From: Cryptomeria japonica
Taxonomy: Eukaryota; Streptophyta; Pinopsida; Cupressales; Cupressaceae
Direction of reading: 5' to 3'
Assembly: GCF_030272615.1 (NCBI RefSeq)
Contig: NC_081415.1
Location: 266,139,925-266,203,924 of the forward strand
DNA length: 64,000 nucleotides
The notes below the pieces were generated by a model, which had not been told where the DNA came from, did not search any database, and saw only the letters and a list, made by a program, of their open reading frames with translations. Positions 11,910 to 23,634 of this stretch are shown one piece after another. The translations under genes were made by a program, and so were the position numbers. Positions within the stretch are counted from its first letter, which is position 1. Each line of letters begins with the position of its first letter.

Positions 11910-14900
11910 TACCTAGATCCTTGTAACTGGTAGGTTACAATATTATAGATATCCGCCAATACAAAATTCTGATTGTCGTTGAATCTTTTGCTATCTTGTA
12001 ATGCCACTTCCGTTCTCTGAACTGTACCGATTAGTATGTGCATTTTCTCCTCTGGTGTCTTGAGTCCGGGAACTAGAGCCTCAAAAATTTATTTTCTCAA
12101 ATAAATGAGGTAATCTAGTTTGGGACCTAGTTTGCATTTTAAGCTCTTTGCCTTATGCTTTATTTTCTCTTTATCCTTTTCTAACTTCTCAATTTTCTCT
12201 TCAAGATCTGCAATTTTCTTTTCTATTTCCAAAAATGAATCTGATGTGCCTATTAGATTGTTAGCAATATTGTTAATCTCAGTTTGTGTTTTGCTGATCT
12301 CTAAATCTATATCCTCTGTCAAGATATTGGTTTTGCATGTATCCCTGTACAGTTTCTTAAAATCCAAAATTGTTTCTCCTAGTGCCAGTAATAAGGTTTC
12401 TATTTGTTCCTTATTCTTCTTTACTATTTCCTCAAAGAATTTTCCTTTCTCCTTATTCATTTTCTCTTTGAAAGTGTCCTCATTGATCTGATCAACTGTC
12501 AAAATGTTACCGGTTATGTATTTAGACAATGTGTCTAGTTGACCTAAAGAATCTTTATTATCCACAATGCACTTGGGTGCTATCAATTTAAGAATAGGAA
12601 TTGTGTCATCAATAGCCTTATAGGCTTGTGCATTACACTCAGTTATTTTCTTAATAGAATCTAGTAATACTTCTGTTACATTTGTTGGTCTGAACTCTGT
12701 CATTGAAGTACCAGAAGTCTGCCCAATTGTTTTTACAATTTCCATGTTGTCGGTTGTGGTAATAACTTTTCTTTAATCTCTCTTAGGAGGATCAGTTTGA
12801 GTATGCATTTCTATTAGCAAAGGTTTAGGCTTTTCAGCTTTTGTCGGTGGCACATCTCAGTCTCAACCTGTGTCTCAACCTATTTGCGTTTCGATTTCTC
12901 CATTTGTGTCTCAGAGGGTTTCTCTGAGCTCTCAACTGTCGGTTTCTCAGATGTAGTCTCTGTATGCACTTCTGGTTTCTCTGCATTTACCTCTGATTGT
13001 TTTTCAGTTTCATTTACCGATGCTTCAGATGATTTCTTAATGGTGTCCTCTGTCAGTTTCTTTGTATCTGTGCTTATATTTACAGTCTTAACCTCAACAT
13101 CTGCAGATGGTGGCTCAGTAGCCACATCTTCCTTCTTATCCTCAGTGGTTTCTTTATCTACCACAATATTCACCTCTTGGGTGTCTATATTCATAGTATA
13201 TAATATCTCAGACTAAGGATTTGTATCCTCTAGAGGAGTCTCCATACTCTCTATAGTCGGTTGATTATCAGTAGTATGTGTCAGTGGAGTATCAGAAAGA
13301 GGTGGGGGTAACTCATCAGTTATCTTAAGGTTTGGATGTCCACCTACCTTACCTTTCCCCTTATCCCTGTCCTTTTGATAGACTCTGATAGTCTTGGGTC
13401 TTTTAAGTTCTTCCTGCTTCTCCTTTTCAACAAAGAATATGTCCCATTGGTCCACAGTCTCTTTTGAAATTTCATTCATTCTTCCTGCCATCAGTGCTAC
13501 ATGCCGATGAGCGGTTGAGAATACTGTCTGGTTGGCCTCACTGATTAATTGATCTATTTCTTCAGGTGAGTTCACTGGGTGAACTGCAAGTAATTTCTCA
13601 ATTTTTTTTTTCTTATCCAGCTCAATAATAGCTACCCTTCTAGCTTCAAGTCTTCTGTAGAGGTCAGTGGGTATTTCATCAATAATTTCCATCAAAAATT
13701 TCTTGTAAATGTCCAAGTGTAAGATTGCACTATTTTCTATGCTTTCTTTGTCATCAATGGAAAGTGTGTTATACAGTTTGCTAATGTTTTTCAACTTTCC
13801 ATCCTCTGTTATTTCACTAAGGATTTTATCCAGTAGAGCAATGTCTTGTTTTACCTTTTTCTTCTTTGGAGTTAACTTCTTAACTGGAGGCCTCACTGCC
13901 TATTTCTTTTGTCTTGTTCTTTTGGGTGTAGGTGAGGGTGCCAGTGAGGGTTTTCTTTTCCTTTCTACCCTTTTGAATATCATCGGTATATCACTTTTAG
14001 AAGAAGTTGCAATCGGTGAAAGATGAGTTTCTAGTTGAAGTCCTTCCAACTCACTTTCCTTAATACCAGTTTGCTTTAATACATCTTCCTTAATTGCTTT
14101 AGCTTGTCTAGTGCCTTTCTTCACTATTTGTTCAACTTTCTTAACTCTTTTCTTAGACCGAATTCCACTTTCAATTGTTTCTGCATTTCCAAATACTTTC
14201 TTAGATGGTTCCTTTGGTGCTTCAAGGAGGGCTTTTTCATAATTTTCAATGATGTTATCATCTGTTTCATATCCCATTTCAGCTACCCAGATTGTCCTAG
14301 GGACAACTGCCTCCATCCAGATTTCATCTTTCTTAATTATAAAGCATATTTCCTTTTGATATTTATTCACAATTACCTGAGACAGCCTAATTCTTGTCTT
14401 CATTCGAGCCTTTAGTGCTTGAAAATGTTCATTTATGTTTTTCTCTCTATTTTCTTCCATGTTATTTAATGTATCCAAAAGTTGTTTTCCTATCAGTTTA
14501 TCAAAACCAAAATCTCTCCTACCAATACCGGGTACTTGCTTAGTAATGTATAGCATTAAACATACAAGAAAATATCCAAATCTAAAGGTTCCTTTCTTAT
14601 CTCCTTTGATCTTTTTTAGATTGTCTATCAATTCATCTTTAAGCCATTCACATACATCTATTCTAGCATTATCATTAACCATGTCATATGCACTTTTAAT
14701 ACATAGGCTAGATACTGAGTTTAACCTATTTGCATGTGTAGCCTTGTAGCCTAAAATCATACTGACAAATCTAACATTTATGTCCTTCACATCATTGACT
14801 CTAAGTGATCTCTTGTCAAATGTTGCACCAGTTAGGTCCATTACTATGTCATTGGAGACCTTTTTAGTTCTGTCAGGTTTGCTACTGGTGGAAGGTAACC

Positions 14901-15324
14901 GTGTTACTGCCTTAACTGCTTCTTTGGTCATCTTATGGATTGAATCCAACCAAAATAATTCACCATGAACTCTTCTTAGCACAATCCTTATAACATCCTT
15001 GGGAAAATCCAAGATACTAAGGATATCCACAAAACCTAGGGTTTCTACTACCTTGTGTTCCAGTTTGATATTGCCATTTTCATCACAAATCATAGTCCTA
15101 TACATGTTCTTGATTTCATCATCTCCTAATTCCTCTATATGACAATGTATGTATATCCTAGGATCTTCTGCATAAACTACTCCCTTAGGAATTTGAGAAA
15201 ATGCACCTAGGGTATCATCTTTCTTCGCAATTTCAGGAACAAGTTTGAATACAGGTCTAGGGTGCTTGATTACTTCAATCACGATAGGGTTTGCAATAAA
15301 TTCAAGTGTGGATGAGGAAGCCAT
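11910..15324 (-). pseudogene. Large reading frame of N, unknown protein of about 1,100 residues
   Basis: I do not recognise this protein. It starts MASSSTLEFIANPIV at 15324. Residues 1-380 are a mixed, folded-looking region (for example FGYFLVCLMLYITKQVPG, partly hydrophobic). It is followed by a lysine-rich segment (KKRVKKVEQIVKKG), a P/K/R segment, helical pieces, a Glu/Lys/Thr/Ser-rich low-complexity stretch (12880-13194) and a coiled coil (KIADLEEKIEKLEKDKEKIK, about 12180). The segments 13900-15324, 13213-13896 and 12880-13194 are in one frame, separated only by an amber stop at 13900-13902 and a stop at 13213-13215. One frameshift precedes 12745, and the frame goes on past a stop at 12089 to about 11910. 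No polymerase, protease or integrase motif is present. The low-complexity tail argues for a structural or nucleic-acid-binding role, but this is a guess. Confidence 0.6.
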
Positions 15325-15691
15325 AGTTATAAATACCTCAATCTACCTTAAGGATGAGTTCTTGGATGAACTACTTCACTTTTTCACTAAGGATGCATTC
15401 GCTCGAGAATTTTCATGCTCTCGAAGATTTGAATGCTCGGTGAATAAAAAAGAGCCAAAACGCTTACTTTATAATGTTATTTTCTCCAACTACCACATTT
15501 AATGCTTGTCAATTAAGTCATAACTTAACTCATCGACCGGTAAAGAAGTAATTCAACTTCTCACCATCAACCGAGGGTATGTTAGCATGTTTTTCAATTT
15601 GTTGCTAAACCCCTCAAAGGATTTTCCTTCAATTAGATGAAGAGTCTCTTGCCGGTGGAGTGTTACTCTGTTCTGCTGGTGGAGTGTTACT

Positions 15692-16783
15692 CTATTCTTC
15701 CGGTGGAGGAGTATTCCCATCAATATTCTGATCTGACTTTCTGATCCATTGTTTTGAGAATTCTTGCTTTACCTCTTCAACCATTTCTTTACCTTTCAAG
15801 TTGGGTCCTTTGTTATTTGCCGGTGGTGTCTTGCTTCTACAAAATTTAGCAATATGTCTAATCTTGTTACAAGCATAACAAGTCACATTGTTTTTCTGAA
15901 TAGCTTTCCCATATCCTATGTCGGTTTGTGTTCTGCATTGGTTAGATAGATGTCCAAATATTCCACAAACATAATATCTTACATCCATTCTACAATTTTC
16001 TGAATTGTGACCAACTTTGTTGCATTTAGAACATTGACCGGTGGGTGCATTAGTGTTCTGATAATTTCTAGATCTACACTGATTTTCTCTATGACCATAA
16101 TTGTTACAGTTAAAGCATTTCCCATTAAATTTGTAAGCATTAGGTTGTCTTACCGGTTTACTATGATCATGATTGTTTGCAGTACCAGAGCTTTCACCAA
16201 CTTCAAAGCCAAGGCCATTTGCATCACCATTTGGTTTCTGATTCTTCAGCATGTCATCAAGTTCTTCTGAACTTTTCTTGAATTTTTACTTGTGTTGATT
16301 TGCAGCAGTCAGTTCATTCTCCAAGATTCCTTTCTGTCTCATGAGTTTAGTTCTGTCATTTTCTGTATGCATCAAATCTGCCTTTAACATATCATTTTCA
16401 TGACTAATTCTTGTGTTTTTATTTCCAGCATCATTCAGTCTTCTAACCAAGTCATCTTCATTCTTCTTTCTATCTTCAATTTCTTTACAAAATCTCATAG
16501 TCTTATCTTGCATCTCATTCTTCATTGTACTATTTTCTTATCTCAGTTTGTTTACTAGATCATTAAGAGTTTTTTTTTCATCTTCATCATTTTGCATCTT
16601 TTCATAAAGTTCTCTTCTCTTATTCCTTGCTATAGTGAAATTTTCTTGAAGTCCTTGAATAATATCCTGTACAGCCTTCAGATCATCTTCAAGTTTGATA
16701 TTCTTCACTTTTTCTGCATCATAGTCTGAAAGAGTCGTTTCCAATTGCTTTCTCAAGTTTTCCATCTCTACTGGTGTCAACAT
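15692..16783 (-). pseudogene. Coiled-coil and zinc-knuckle protein of N, gag-like
   Basis: The frame starts MLTPVEMENLRKQLE at 16783, 39 bases inside the primer site. Stops at about 16538 and 16286 interrupt it, but all parts are in the same frame. Residues 1-160 form a long coiled coil (DRKKNEDDLVRRLNDAG, NDRTKLMRQKGILENEL). Four CCHC-type knuckles follow between 16140 and 15835: CFNCNNYGHRENQC, CSKCNKVGHNSENC, a third with its first cysteine changed (YYVCGIFGHLSNQC), and CYACNKIRHIAKFC. Knuckles of this spacing bind RNA in retroelement Gag proteins. There is no recognisable Gag core upstream of them, so I call it gag-like. It could package N RNA using partner-element particles. Confidence 0.75.
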
Positions 16784-16821
16784 CTTCCTCAAGTTGTTAG
16801 GATTTTGAAAATAGAGGACCA

Positions 16822-16834
16822 GGCTCTGATACCA
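16822..16834 (-). other. Primer binding site of N (tRNA-iMet type)
   Basis: Minus strand TGGTATCAGAGCC, two bases from the LTR end. Confidence 0.9.
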
Positions 16835-16836
16835 AT

Positions 16837-17634
16837 TGTTAGGATTCCCAAAGATACTGAGAGGGGGGTGTGAATCAGTATCTAACCGGTATAAGAATTT
16901 ATTTGAATTATAACATGAAAAGCATATCAAAACTGTCTACCGATAAACCAAAAATAATGCAGTAAATAAGAGCAATAACCACAACATAAGAGACACACAA
17001 TAACATAGTATTTTTAATGAGGAAACCCGGTGTGGGAAAAACCTTAGTGGGATTTGTGACCCACAATATTCACTTACTGGCCAATAAGGGAATATTACTA
17101 TTTACAATAGGGGCCTGCACATGCAGGAAGGCCAAGTGCCTAGAGCTCACTGCTCAATTACAAAAGAAGCCACACTGACTTACAAAATGGATTATATAAA
17201 TCCGATGTCTTGTACTACTTCATATCAGTGTCTACTATGCTAGATTTAGTACCGGTTTAAGCTCTACAATATACATAAACCCTTATCCAATGTTTGCCTT
17301 TCAATTTGCACATTAGGTCTGCATTAATCCTTTCATCTATCACACACTAAATGATCTACAATGATCTCATACTTATATGAGTCATATTACAATCTGCCAA
17401 GTTAGCTTACAAAAGATTTTATAATTTAAATACGAAGTACATTTAAACAAAATTATTGTCGGTCAGGGTGCCGATAATCTTCCTTTTTGGTGTCTGTGAT
17501 CTGTATGCCGGTGTAGAGTCTATCGGTGTCAGTGCCTGTGTCTGCCTACCGGTATCACATGATTGCAAGTTTGCCATCAATGACAATACCTTTAATCACC
17601 TACAATTTCTCATTGGAGTGTGCATTTGCCAACA
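16837..17634 (-). repeat. 5' LTR of N, 798 bp
   Basis: Starts TGTTAGGATTCCC, ends TTTGCCAACA, followed by the duplication TCATC. It matches 10878-11681 over its length. It holds several CCGGT words, also common in O and P LTRs. No gene is present. Confidence 0.94.
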
Positions 17635-17639
17635 TCATC

Positions 17640-18665
17640 CATTTCTCCATCGCTCCCTCTTTCTCCTAGTTTCTAGGCCTAGTAGCCCTACCTAACCGTT
17701 TTTTGTGGAATTTCTCAAAATTGTCTCAAAGAACTAGTTAAACTCTTTTACGATCTGATTACCCTTTTGGATTAACTTTTAGATTCATAAGGTGAGGAAA
17801 CCAGGTCTATCCGTACAGGTACGAAACCTGAAAATGGCATTTTTGAAGGGTTTTTGAGTCTTTTGGGTCTTCTTCCAAGGGTTTAATGTCTTCCCCATTC
17901 TGCCACACCTCCAAACTTCCACATAGGCTTTTCCACACCCCACTTTCTCATGCCAAACACTTGGCATCTTCAAACCTGATCATCCTTGCAAACACTTGCA
18001 AAATTCAATCATTTCCTAACCAGGCTATGACTAAGCTCGCCTAGGAAATGATGTCCAATGGCCTTTCAATGCCCTCCAATTCAAAAAAAAACTTATATAC
18101 ACTGTACAAAGGTTCCATGTATAGATTCCCAAGGGTTATTGAGAGAAACTCAAAAGACTTCAAGATGGAACCATGTTTGGGCACTAAAACCCTTGCTCAG
18201 GCCGAGAGCAATACAAAATTAAATACTTAATTCAAACTTGCACTAAAAACAAACTCAAATGCCTTTTGAGCACTACCAAGACAAGTAGAAATCAATCATG
18301 AAAGAACAGTAATTAAATCAATCCATGAAGTACAGACTGTTGCTCACAATTTGAGAAAAATGCAAGGTAAAACTGGAAAAAGGTCTTCAAAATGTATTAC
18401 AATTTTCTCAAGGCATTCACCAACCTTATTATATTCATCCACATAGCATTTATATGGAATTCAGATCCTAACCAATTCTCCATTGGTTTCCTAACCACCG
18501 ATATGCTCAAACTTTCAAAAAGGTGCTCAAAGTTGTAAAATGTTGTCAAGTAACATTGACAACTTTTGCCAAAAAGTGCACTTTTGCATTTCATGCATTG
18601 TCACTCATTCTAAACCACCTAGGCTGACTTAAAACCACTAACATGAAATGTCTCAATGCAAAATA
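17640..18665 (-). repeat. 5' LTR of G1, second piece, truncated by P
   Basis: Continues the G1 LTR after N and follows 4656-5672 closely. Homology stops at about 18665 (CAATGCAAAATA against CAATGCCAAATA). The remaining 230 bases or so of the LTR are absent. The next base opens the LTR of P. No gene is present. Confidence 0.88.
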
Positions 18666-19796
18666 TATTGGTATTATGGATGACTTCATCATGTGTTGCA
18701 TTGGTTTTGTCATTGATGTCAACACTTGTCTTCTTGGAGGTCTACATTGTTGATTTGGCACTATGGTTATATTGGTTTACTGTTGTACTGACACATTGTG
18801 ATCCTGACATGGATATTGGCTTATGCACAGTCACCGATATATTGTTCACCAGTAGGATATATTGTTCACTGGCAGTGATGATGACTTGTTATCAACTGGA
18901 GATCATTTGGTTATATCGAAGACATGGATTGAAGGTTTGAATTTAGTGTTTTGCTTATTGGTCTAATTGGCTCAATAGATTTGCCTTTATCGGCAGATAG
19001 GTCTAATTTATGGACTGGTACGTGATGTCTGATTCCAGATCAGCAAGACATGTTATGGAGATCATTTATTGATTGGATAATATGTAATTGTATTGAGCTG
19101 ACATATTGAGACTTATTTGTAATTGATTTAATTGTAATATCTTTAGTGAGTCGACCTCATCATGTAGTCTTAGGTTTTGTATAAATGATTGTAATATCTC
19201 ATTTGTGAGATATGGTATGGAATGGTAATTGTATGAGTTTATATTGAAGAGAAGAGATAAGCAGATCCTTGTGGGAATCACATAGATATTATTTGAAGGT
19301 TGAAGGAAGGTTATTAGCACTCATGTTCAGAGCTTAGCTGGTACTAAATCCAGCATTGTGGATGCTATTTTGTGTAGTACATTATCATTGGATTTAACCA
19401 TCCAATTGTGTAGTCAATGTGACTCCTATTTTGTGATTGAGTAGTGAGCTCTAGGTAGTTGGCCTTTCTGCATGTGTAGACCCCATTTGCATACACATAC
19501 TATCTACAGTAGTATCATCTGATTGTGGGTAAGGTTTCCTACCATGGGTTTTTCCGTACCGGGTTTCCATGTATAAATCTTTGTGTCATGTGTTGTGGAT
19601 GTTGTTTCTCTTTTTGTTTCATGCATTAAGTTGTACTGGTACTGCAATAACTGTTAATCTATTTTACCAGCATTTAACTTTGGTTTACCGGCACTAGATT
19701 TAAGTTGGAATAATTTGCATTTGGGTTATAATTTATGACAACTAGTTAACAATTGATTCACCCCCCCCTCTCAGTTGTCCTTCCCAGTTTCTAACA
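18666..19796 (+). repeat. 5' LTR of copia element P
   Basis: Ends CAGTTTCTAACA, directly followed by a tRNA-Met primer site. The start TATTGGTATTATGG probably derives from TGTTGG. It has a C-run then CTCTCAG near its end, as in N and R. Its partner LTR is not in the window because the 3' half of P is deleted. No gene is present. Confidence 0.82.
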
Positions 19797-19798
19797 AT

Positions 19799-19810
19799 TG
19801 GTATCAGAGC
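19799..19810 (+). other. Primer binding site of P (tRNA-iMet type)
   Basis: TGGTATCAGAGC, two bases after the LTR end. Confidence 0.9.
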
Positions 19811-19854
19811 TAAGTCCTCTTTTTTGCAGAAGCCTAACAACTTGATAAGATCCT

Positions 19855-20897
19855 ATGGCAACAAATATTTTCAGGAAGGACGGTCTGAAACTTGATGGAA
19901 CTAACTATGGTATATGGAATATTAGAATGGAAACACATATGAACTGTATTGGAAGAGATATATGGGATGTTACTAAGAATGGCTATGTTGGTCCTACTTT
20001 GAATCAACCTAATCCACCAACTTTGGGTAAAGATCAAGAGAATGATTGCAAAGCAAGAGACGCACTTCTGAGCACATTATCAAAATAGCAAATCATGGGA
20101 TTATCAGGTCGATTTACTACTAAAGCTATTTGGGATAAACTGGAAACATTGAATGAAGGAGATACCACTATCAAAATTGCAAAACTAGAATGTTACCGAG
20201 CCAGGTATGAAAATTTAAAAATGGAAAAAGATCAAAGAATTTCTGTATTTATGGAAAGAGTTAATGAAATTGTTTTAGGAATACAATGTTGTGGAGGATC
20301 TTTAAGTGAAGATGAAATTATTTCTAAATTTTTGAGAGAATTGCCACCAGCTTACAAAATGAAAGTGACTGCTATTAATGAATTGAGAAAAATGCCTAAT
20401 ACATCAATTTCGAGAGATACTTTGGTTGGAAAACTTTCAGCATTTGAACTTGAAGAGTTTGGTCCTATTGCTACAGTCAAAATTGATTTAGCTTTTAAAG
20501 CATCATCATCAACAACATCATCATCATCATCTGAAAAAACTGACTGGAAAGCACTTTATGTAAGAGAAATTGAAGATATGAGAAAGGAAAATGAAGAAAT
20601 TAAAGAACTTGAAGTACTATTCGCAAGGAAGATGCCTAAAGCTCTAGCAGGAAGTAAGTATGAAGCTAAGGAACCTTTCAAATGTTTTAATTGCAATAAA
20701 GTTGGTCATATGGCTTCTAGGTGTCCTGATAAACATGCAAGACTAAGGGAGGAAGCAAGAAGAACATATAAACCTAACCCTGAATATCAAAGATACAAAT
20801 TTAAGAAAAACAAAGATAAGTCATGTTACTATGTAGATGAAGGTGTTACAAATGACTCAGATGAAGATCCAGAAGATATTGGATGGGTATTTGTCAC
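19855..20897 (+). pseudogene. Copia Gag of P, cut by element T
   Basis: Starts MATNIFRKDGLKLDGTNY 44 bases after the primer site, typical of the copia Gag N terminus. The gag core follows (FTTKAIWDKLETLNEGD; VFMERVNEIV). A serine-rich linker near 20510 and a helical stretch come next, then one intact zinc knuckle CFNCNKVGHMASRC near 20685. An in-frame amber stop lies at 20086-20088, after residue 77. At 20897 the frame runs into the LTR of T, and its natural continuation is at 37819. Role when intact: capsid and RNA packaging. Confidence 0.9.
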
Positions 20898-22071
20898 TAT
20901 GTGTATGAAAAAGTGAAAAGATTCTGATAGCTGCAGGCACAACACTTCAATTAATCATTACATGTATGGTTAGTAAATCAATAATCAATAAATAATAAAC
21001 CATAACAAAGCGACTAATTTCCTTCTAAAAGATGCGAGTATAAGGTTGCTCTCAGATTTTTATAAGCAATACCAGTGACTAGACTACACCAAGATGAAGG
21101 ATTTAATCTACATGAGCATGATATTAAACTATATGGATGCAAGATGGATGAATAATTCGAGCAATAATGATTCAAGCAATATGGATTCAAGCAATAATGA
21201 AATAAACTAAATATGCAAAAAGATAAACTAAGATGCAATAATCTCAAAAAAGCAAGCACAAGATCTTCAATGACTACAGAGCAAAATCAACATAATAATA
21301 ATCTCCAAGGTGTTTCTCAAAAATCTCTTGGGTGGTTTGAATGAGAGATGAAGGCTGAATTTATAGAGAATTCACAAGAGAGATCAAGAAAAAGCACAAT
21401 TTAGAATTAATTGAATAATTGAGAAATCGGGTTCACTTAACCTCGAGATAGATTCCAATTATAGTTTAATTGAAATGCATTTAAATAGGAAGTTCAAGTT
21501 GCATTAGAAATAAGAATTAATTAATTCCATGCATTTGTGATAAAAATAGGTAATTCTTTTATTTATTCAAGAAAAGAGTCTTTTTAATGCAACTGAACTT
21601 CTTTTTTCTCAAAAGCTTTGAGTTCTAATTTTAGGGAATAATTCAATTTAATTTCTTTTCTGATTTCAAGTTCTCAATTTAGAAAAAGAAATAATATCTC
21701 AAGTTTGATTTCTCTCTCAATTCTTTTATTCTATTTTCAATTTAACTCTTGCTTTGTGATTAATTCCTCTTTTGTAATAAATTAATTCCTTTTTTTCATG
21801 ATTACATGAGAAATTTACTAATTAATTAAATATGCTAGGATATTTAATAAATTAAATAGGATAATTGATCAAAATGGTATTCTTGAAATGATTCAATTAA
21901 TTAAATAAATATTTAATTAATATTGAGTAATTGACTTGCCATGCAATATTTGATGATTGAAGAATTAATTAACTGTGCTCAAGATTGATTTAATTGCCTT
22001 TGGTTAGGACCTTAGTGATGTTGTCGAGATAAGGGGCCCATGGTTTAGATGACCAATTTTAGGGTATTACA
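20898..22071 (-). repeat. 3' LTR of T, 1,174 bp
   Basis: Matches 36674-37818. The end TATTACA borders a minus-strand polypurine tract (CAAAGAGGGGCAAA, 22072-22085). It is AT-rich with palindromes around 21820-21930, for example TTAAATAT...ATATTTAA. No gene is present. Confidence 0.92.
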
Positions 22072-22183
22072 TTTGCCCCTCTTTGAATTAATGTGCGAGC
22101 AGTGTGTTGGTTCAAAGAATAGTTGATGTCTAGGAGATGCCAGTTCTGAACTTGATTGATCATGAACCAGATGAAAACCGAGG

Positions 22184-22673
22184 TGTTTAGCTTGATTTGA
22201 AGCGATGAAGTTGAACAAAGTTGATTAAAGCGATATCGATCCCGAACTTGATTGAAATAGGAATGATAGACAGCAAAGATACCGAACTTGAACTTGATTG
22301 ATCAAGAAGCGGATCTTACTGATCTAGAACTTGATTGAACTAGACTCAGCCAGCGAAGATAAAATCAATCTTAAACTTGACGGATCAAGATATGATGAGC
22401 GAAGATAAACTATCCAGCTTGATTTGATGTGATGAAAATGAACACCTGCTTAGATTGAGAGTGTGATCGAAGCTACTCTTTAAACCCTTGATTGAGTTTA
22501 AACAAATAATCAGCTTGATGAAAAGCGATGAAACTGATTAACGTTAAGAGACTAATTCAGATAAAGACAATATCAGCTTGATTTGAAGTGATGAAACTGA
22601 TATGCCCCTAGCGATTGATTCAATTCAGATGATCGAGAGATCTCAACTTGATGTGAAGCGATGAAGCTGAGAT
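22184..22673 (+). repeat. Array of related stem-loop units in T
   Basis: Four units of exactly 34 bases stand at 22184, 22507, 22570 and 22640. Each has a loop of about 20 bases of the CTTGATTTGAAGCGATGAA type. The stems differ but pair: TGTTTAG/TTGAACA, TAATCAG/CTGATTA, ATATCAG/CTGATAT, ATCTCA/TGAGAT. A fifth copy near 22411 has a broken stem. Other local inverted repeats (for example 22489-22508) share only the CTTGATTGA core. The array lies between the 3' LTR and the PMD gene. No reading frame is supported from 22086 to 23035. Confidence 0.7.
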
Positions 22674-23035
22674 GCCCCTTAGCAATAAGAATTTGATTTT
22701 CTTTATTTGAAAAAGATTTTTGCTCGACTTTTGGTGAAGATTTGAAAATTTTCTCGAATAATTTGAGCATAAATTGATTCTGAGGAATTTTTGAAAATTC
22801 AGCGTTGATTGATGAGAAATTGAGATTCAACGTTGATTCATGAGAAATTGAGCGCAATTTGAAGAAAGAATGAGCATATGATGAAAAAGCGCTAAGTAGT
22901 CCAAATTGTGAAATTGACTAGGAAAATGATCTCGTATTTCAATTTTGATCTCGAAAATGGAATTAGAACTGGAAAATTAGCTAAGGGTACAATTTTCATG
23001 TCCATCAGAGCAAGTTGAAAAATTAGGGTTTTGGC

Positions 23036-23042
23036 TATATAT
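23036..23042 (+). promoter_or_regulatory. TATA-like box upstream of the PMD gene of T
   Basis: TATATAT within GGCTATATATGGGG, about 80 bases before the first ATG of exon 1 (23117). It is a plausible core promoter for the gene that runs opposite to pol. Transcription is not shown. Confidence 0.45.
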
Positions 23043-23191
23043 GGGGTGAAAGTGTCATTTTCAAATCATTTTAACCCTCCAAGTTTGAAAATTCGAAAAG
23101 CCTTCTGTGAAGAAAAATGGTGGTCCTCACTCATATGCATCGATTCGAGCACCAGAGATGACATAATCGACTTTGAAACTATGAGTTAGCG

Positions 23192-23634
23192 GTAAGTGAT
23201 CTATCTTAAGCCTGTTATTAATTCCAATTTTGAATTTTTTTGTTGAATTTTTTAATTCTTGGCATGTTGAAGTCAGGTTTTCACATTTTGTCGTGCGAGA
23301 CAAGATCCTGTCTTGTACAACAAACTGATGAAGTCTGTTTTTTAATTTAAACCCACCAGTTTTGTCATTCTAGGCCTACCCTTGTATCGTACGAGAACAT
23401 TCAAAAGAGCCCCTTTTGTCGTATGGGAGTCTTTTGTCATACTAGACCTATTTCTGACTCGTACGAGTTGTTGCCTCTACTGTGTTTTGTCATTTGAAAA
23501 ACAGTGAGCATTTTTGAAGGTGTAAACTTGAAATTTTGATTTTGCAGTTGATGTAGTTGGATTTGTGTGATGTTTTGCTTCTCTTATAGGCTACTTTGAA
23601 ATGTTTCCTGATGGTTGTTGTTTGATTTTTGCAG
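23192..23634 (+). other. Probable intron of the T PMD gene, holding the inverted motif cluster
   Basis: Donor G|GTAAGT, acceptor GATTTTTGCAG, 443 bases. It holds the T motif in one orientation: TTGTCGTGCG 23288, TCGTACGAG 23387, TTGTCGTATG 23416, TCGTACGAG 23459. TTGTCGTATG is the exact reverse complement of CATACGACAA in the T leader (34837, 34902, 36474). The S intron holds its own motif in the same way. Confidence 0.7.

Larger units (their letters stand above)
10878..17634 (-). mobile_element. Non-autonomous copia-like element N with two unusual reading frames
   Basis: Complete element: LTRs 10878-11681 and 16837-17634, five-base duplication TCATC at 10873-10877 and 17635-17639, primer site 16822-16834, polypurine tract 11682-11693. 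The 5.1 kb inside holds two minus-strand reading frames (15692-16783 and about 11910-15324) and no reverse transcriptase, RNase H or integrase. It must have moved with enzymes from another element. Its primer site, polypurine tract and LTR-end style match those of copia elements O and P. It resembles non-autonomous gag-carrying elements, but the large second frame is not one I know. Confidence 0.93.
4361..18665 (-). mobile_element. Ty3/gypsy chromovirus G1, minus strand, with N nested in its right LTR
   Basis: G1 has a complete 3' LTR on the left (4361-5896), a pol with C-terminal chromodomain (5958-9399), gag (9400-10562), a tRNA-Met primer site (10568-10583), and a 5' LTR on the right. That LTR is split by element N and cut off by element P. 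Order protease, reverse transcriptase, RNase H, integrase, chromodomain is that of the plant chromoviruses. G1 sits inside the integrase region of O. A target duplication cannot be tested because the right outer end of the 5' LTR is gone. Confidence 0.9.

Noticed and set aside
12884-13216. Ser/Val-rich plus-strand frame of 110 codons
   Set aside because: Antisense shadow of the Glu/Lys/Thr-rich part of the N reading frame.
16822-16834. tRNA gene suggested by the GGTATCAGAG string (also at 10568, 19799, 40125)
   Set aside because: Each is a 12-16 base primer site beside an LTR; no tRNA body or arms are present.
20898-20917. T LTR start placed at 20906 (TGAAAAAG)
   Set aside because: The longer match with 36674 and the GTCAC/GTCGC duplication put the start at 20898.
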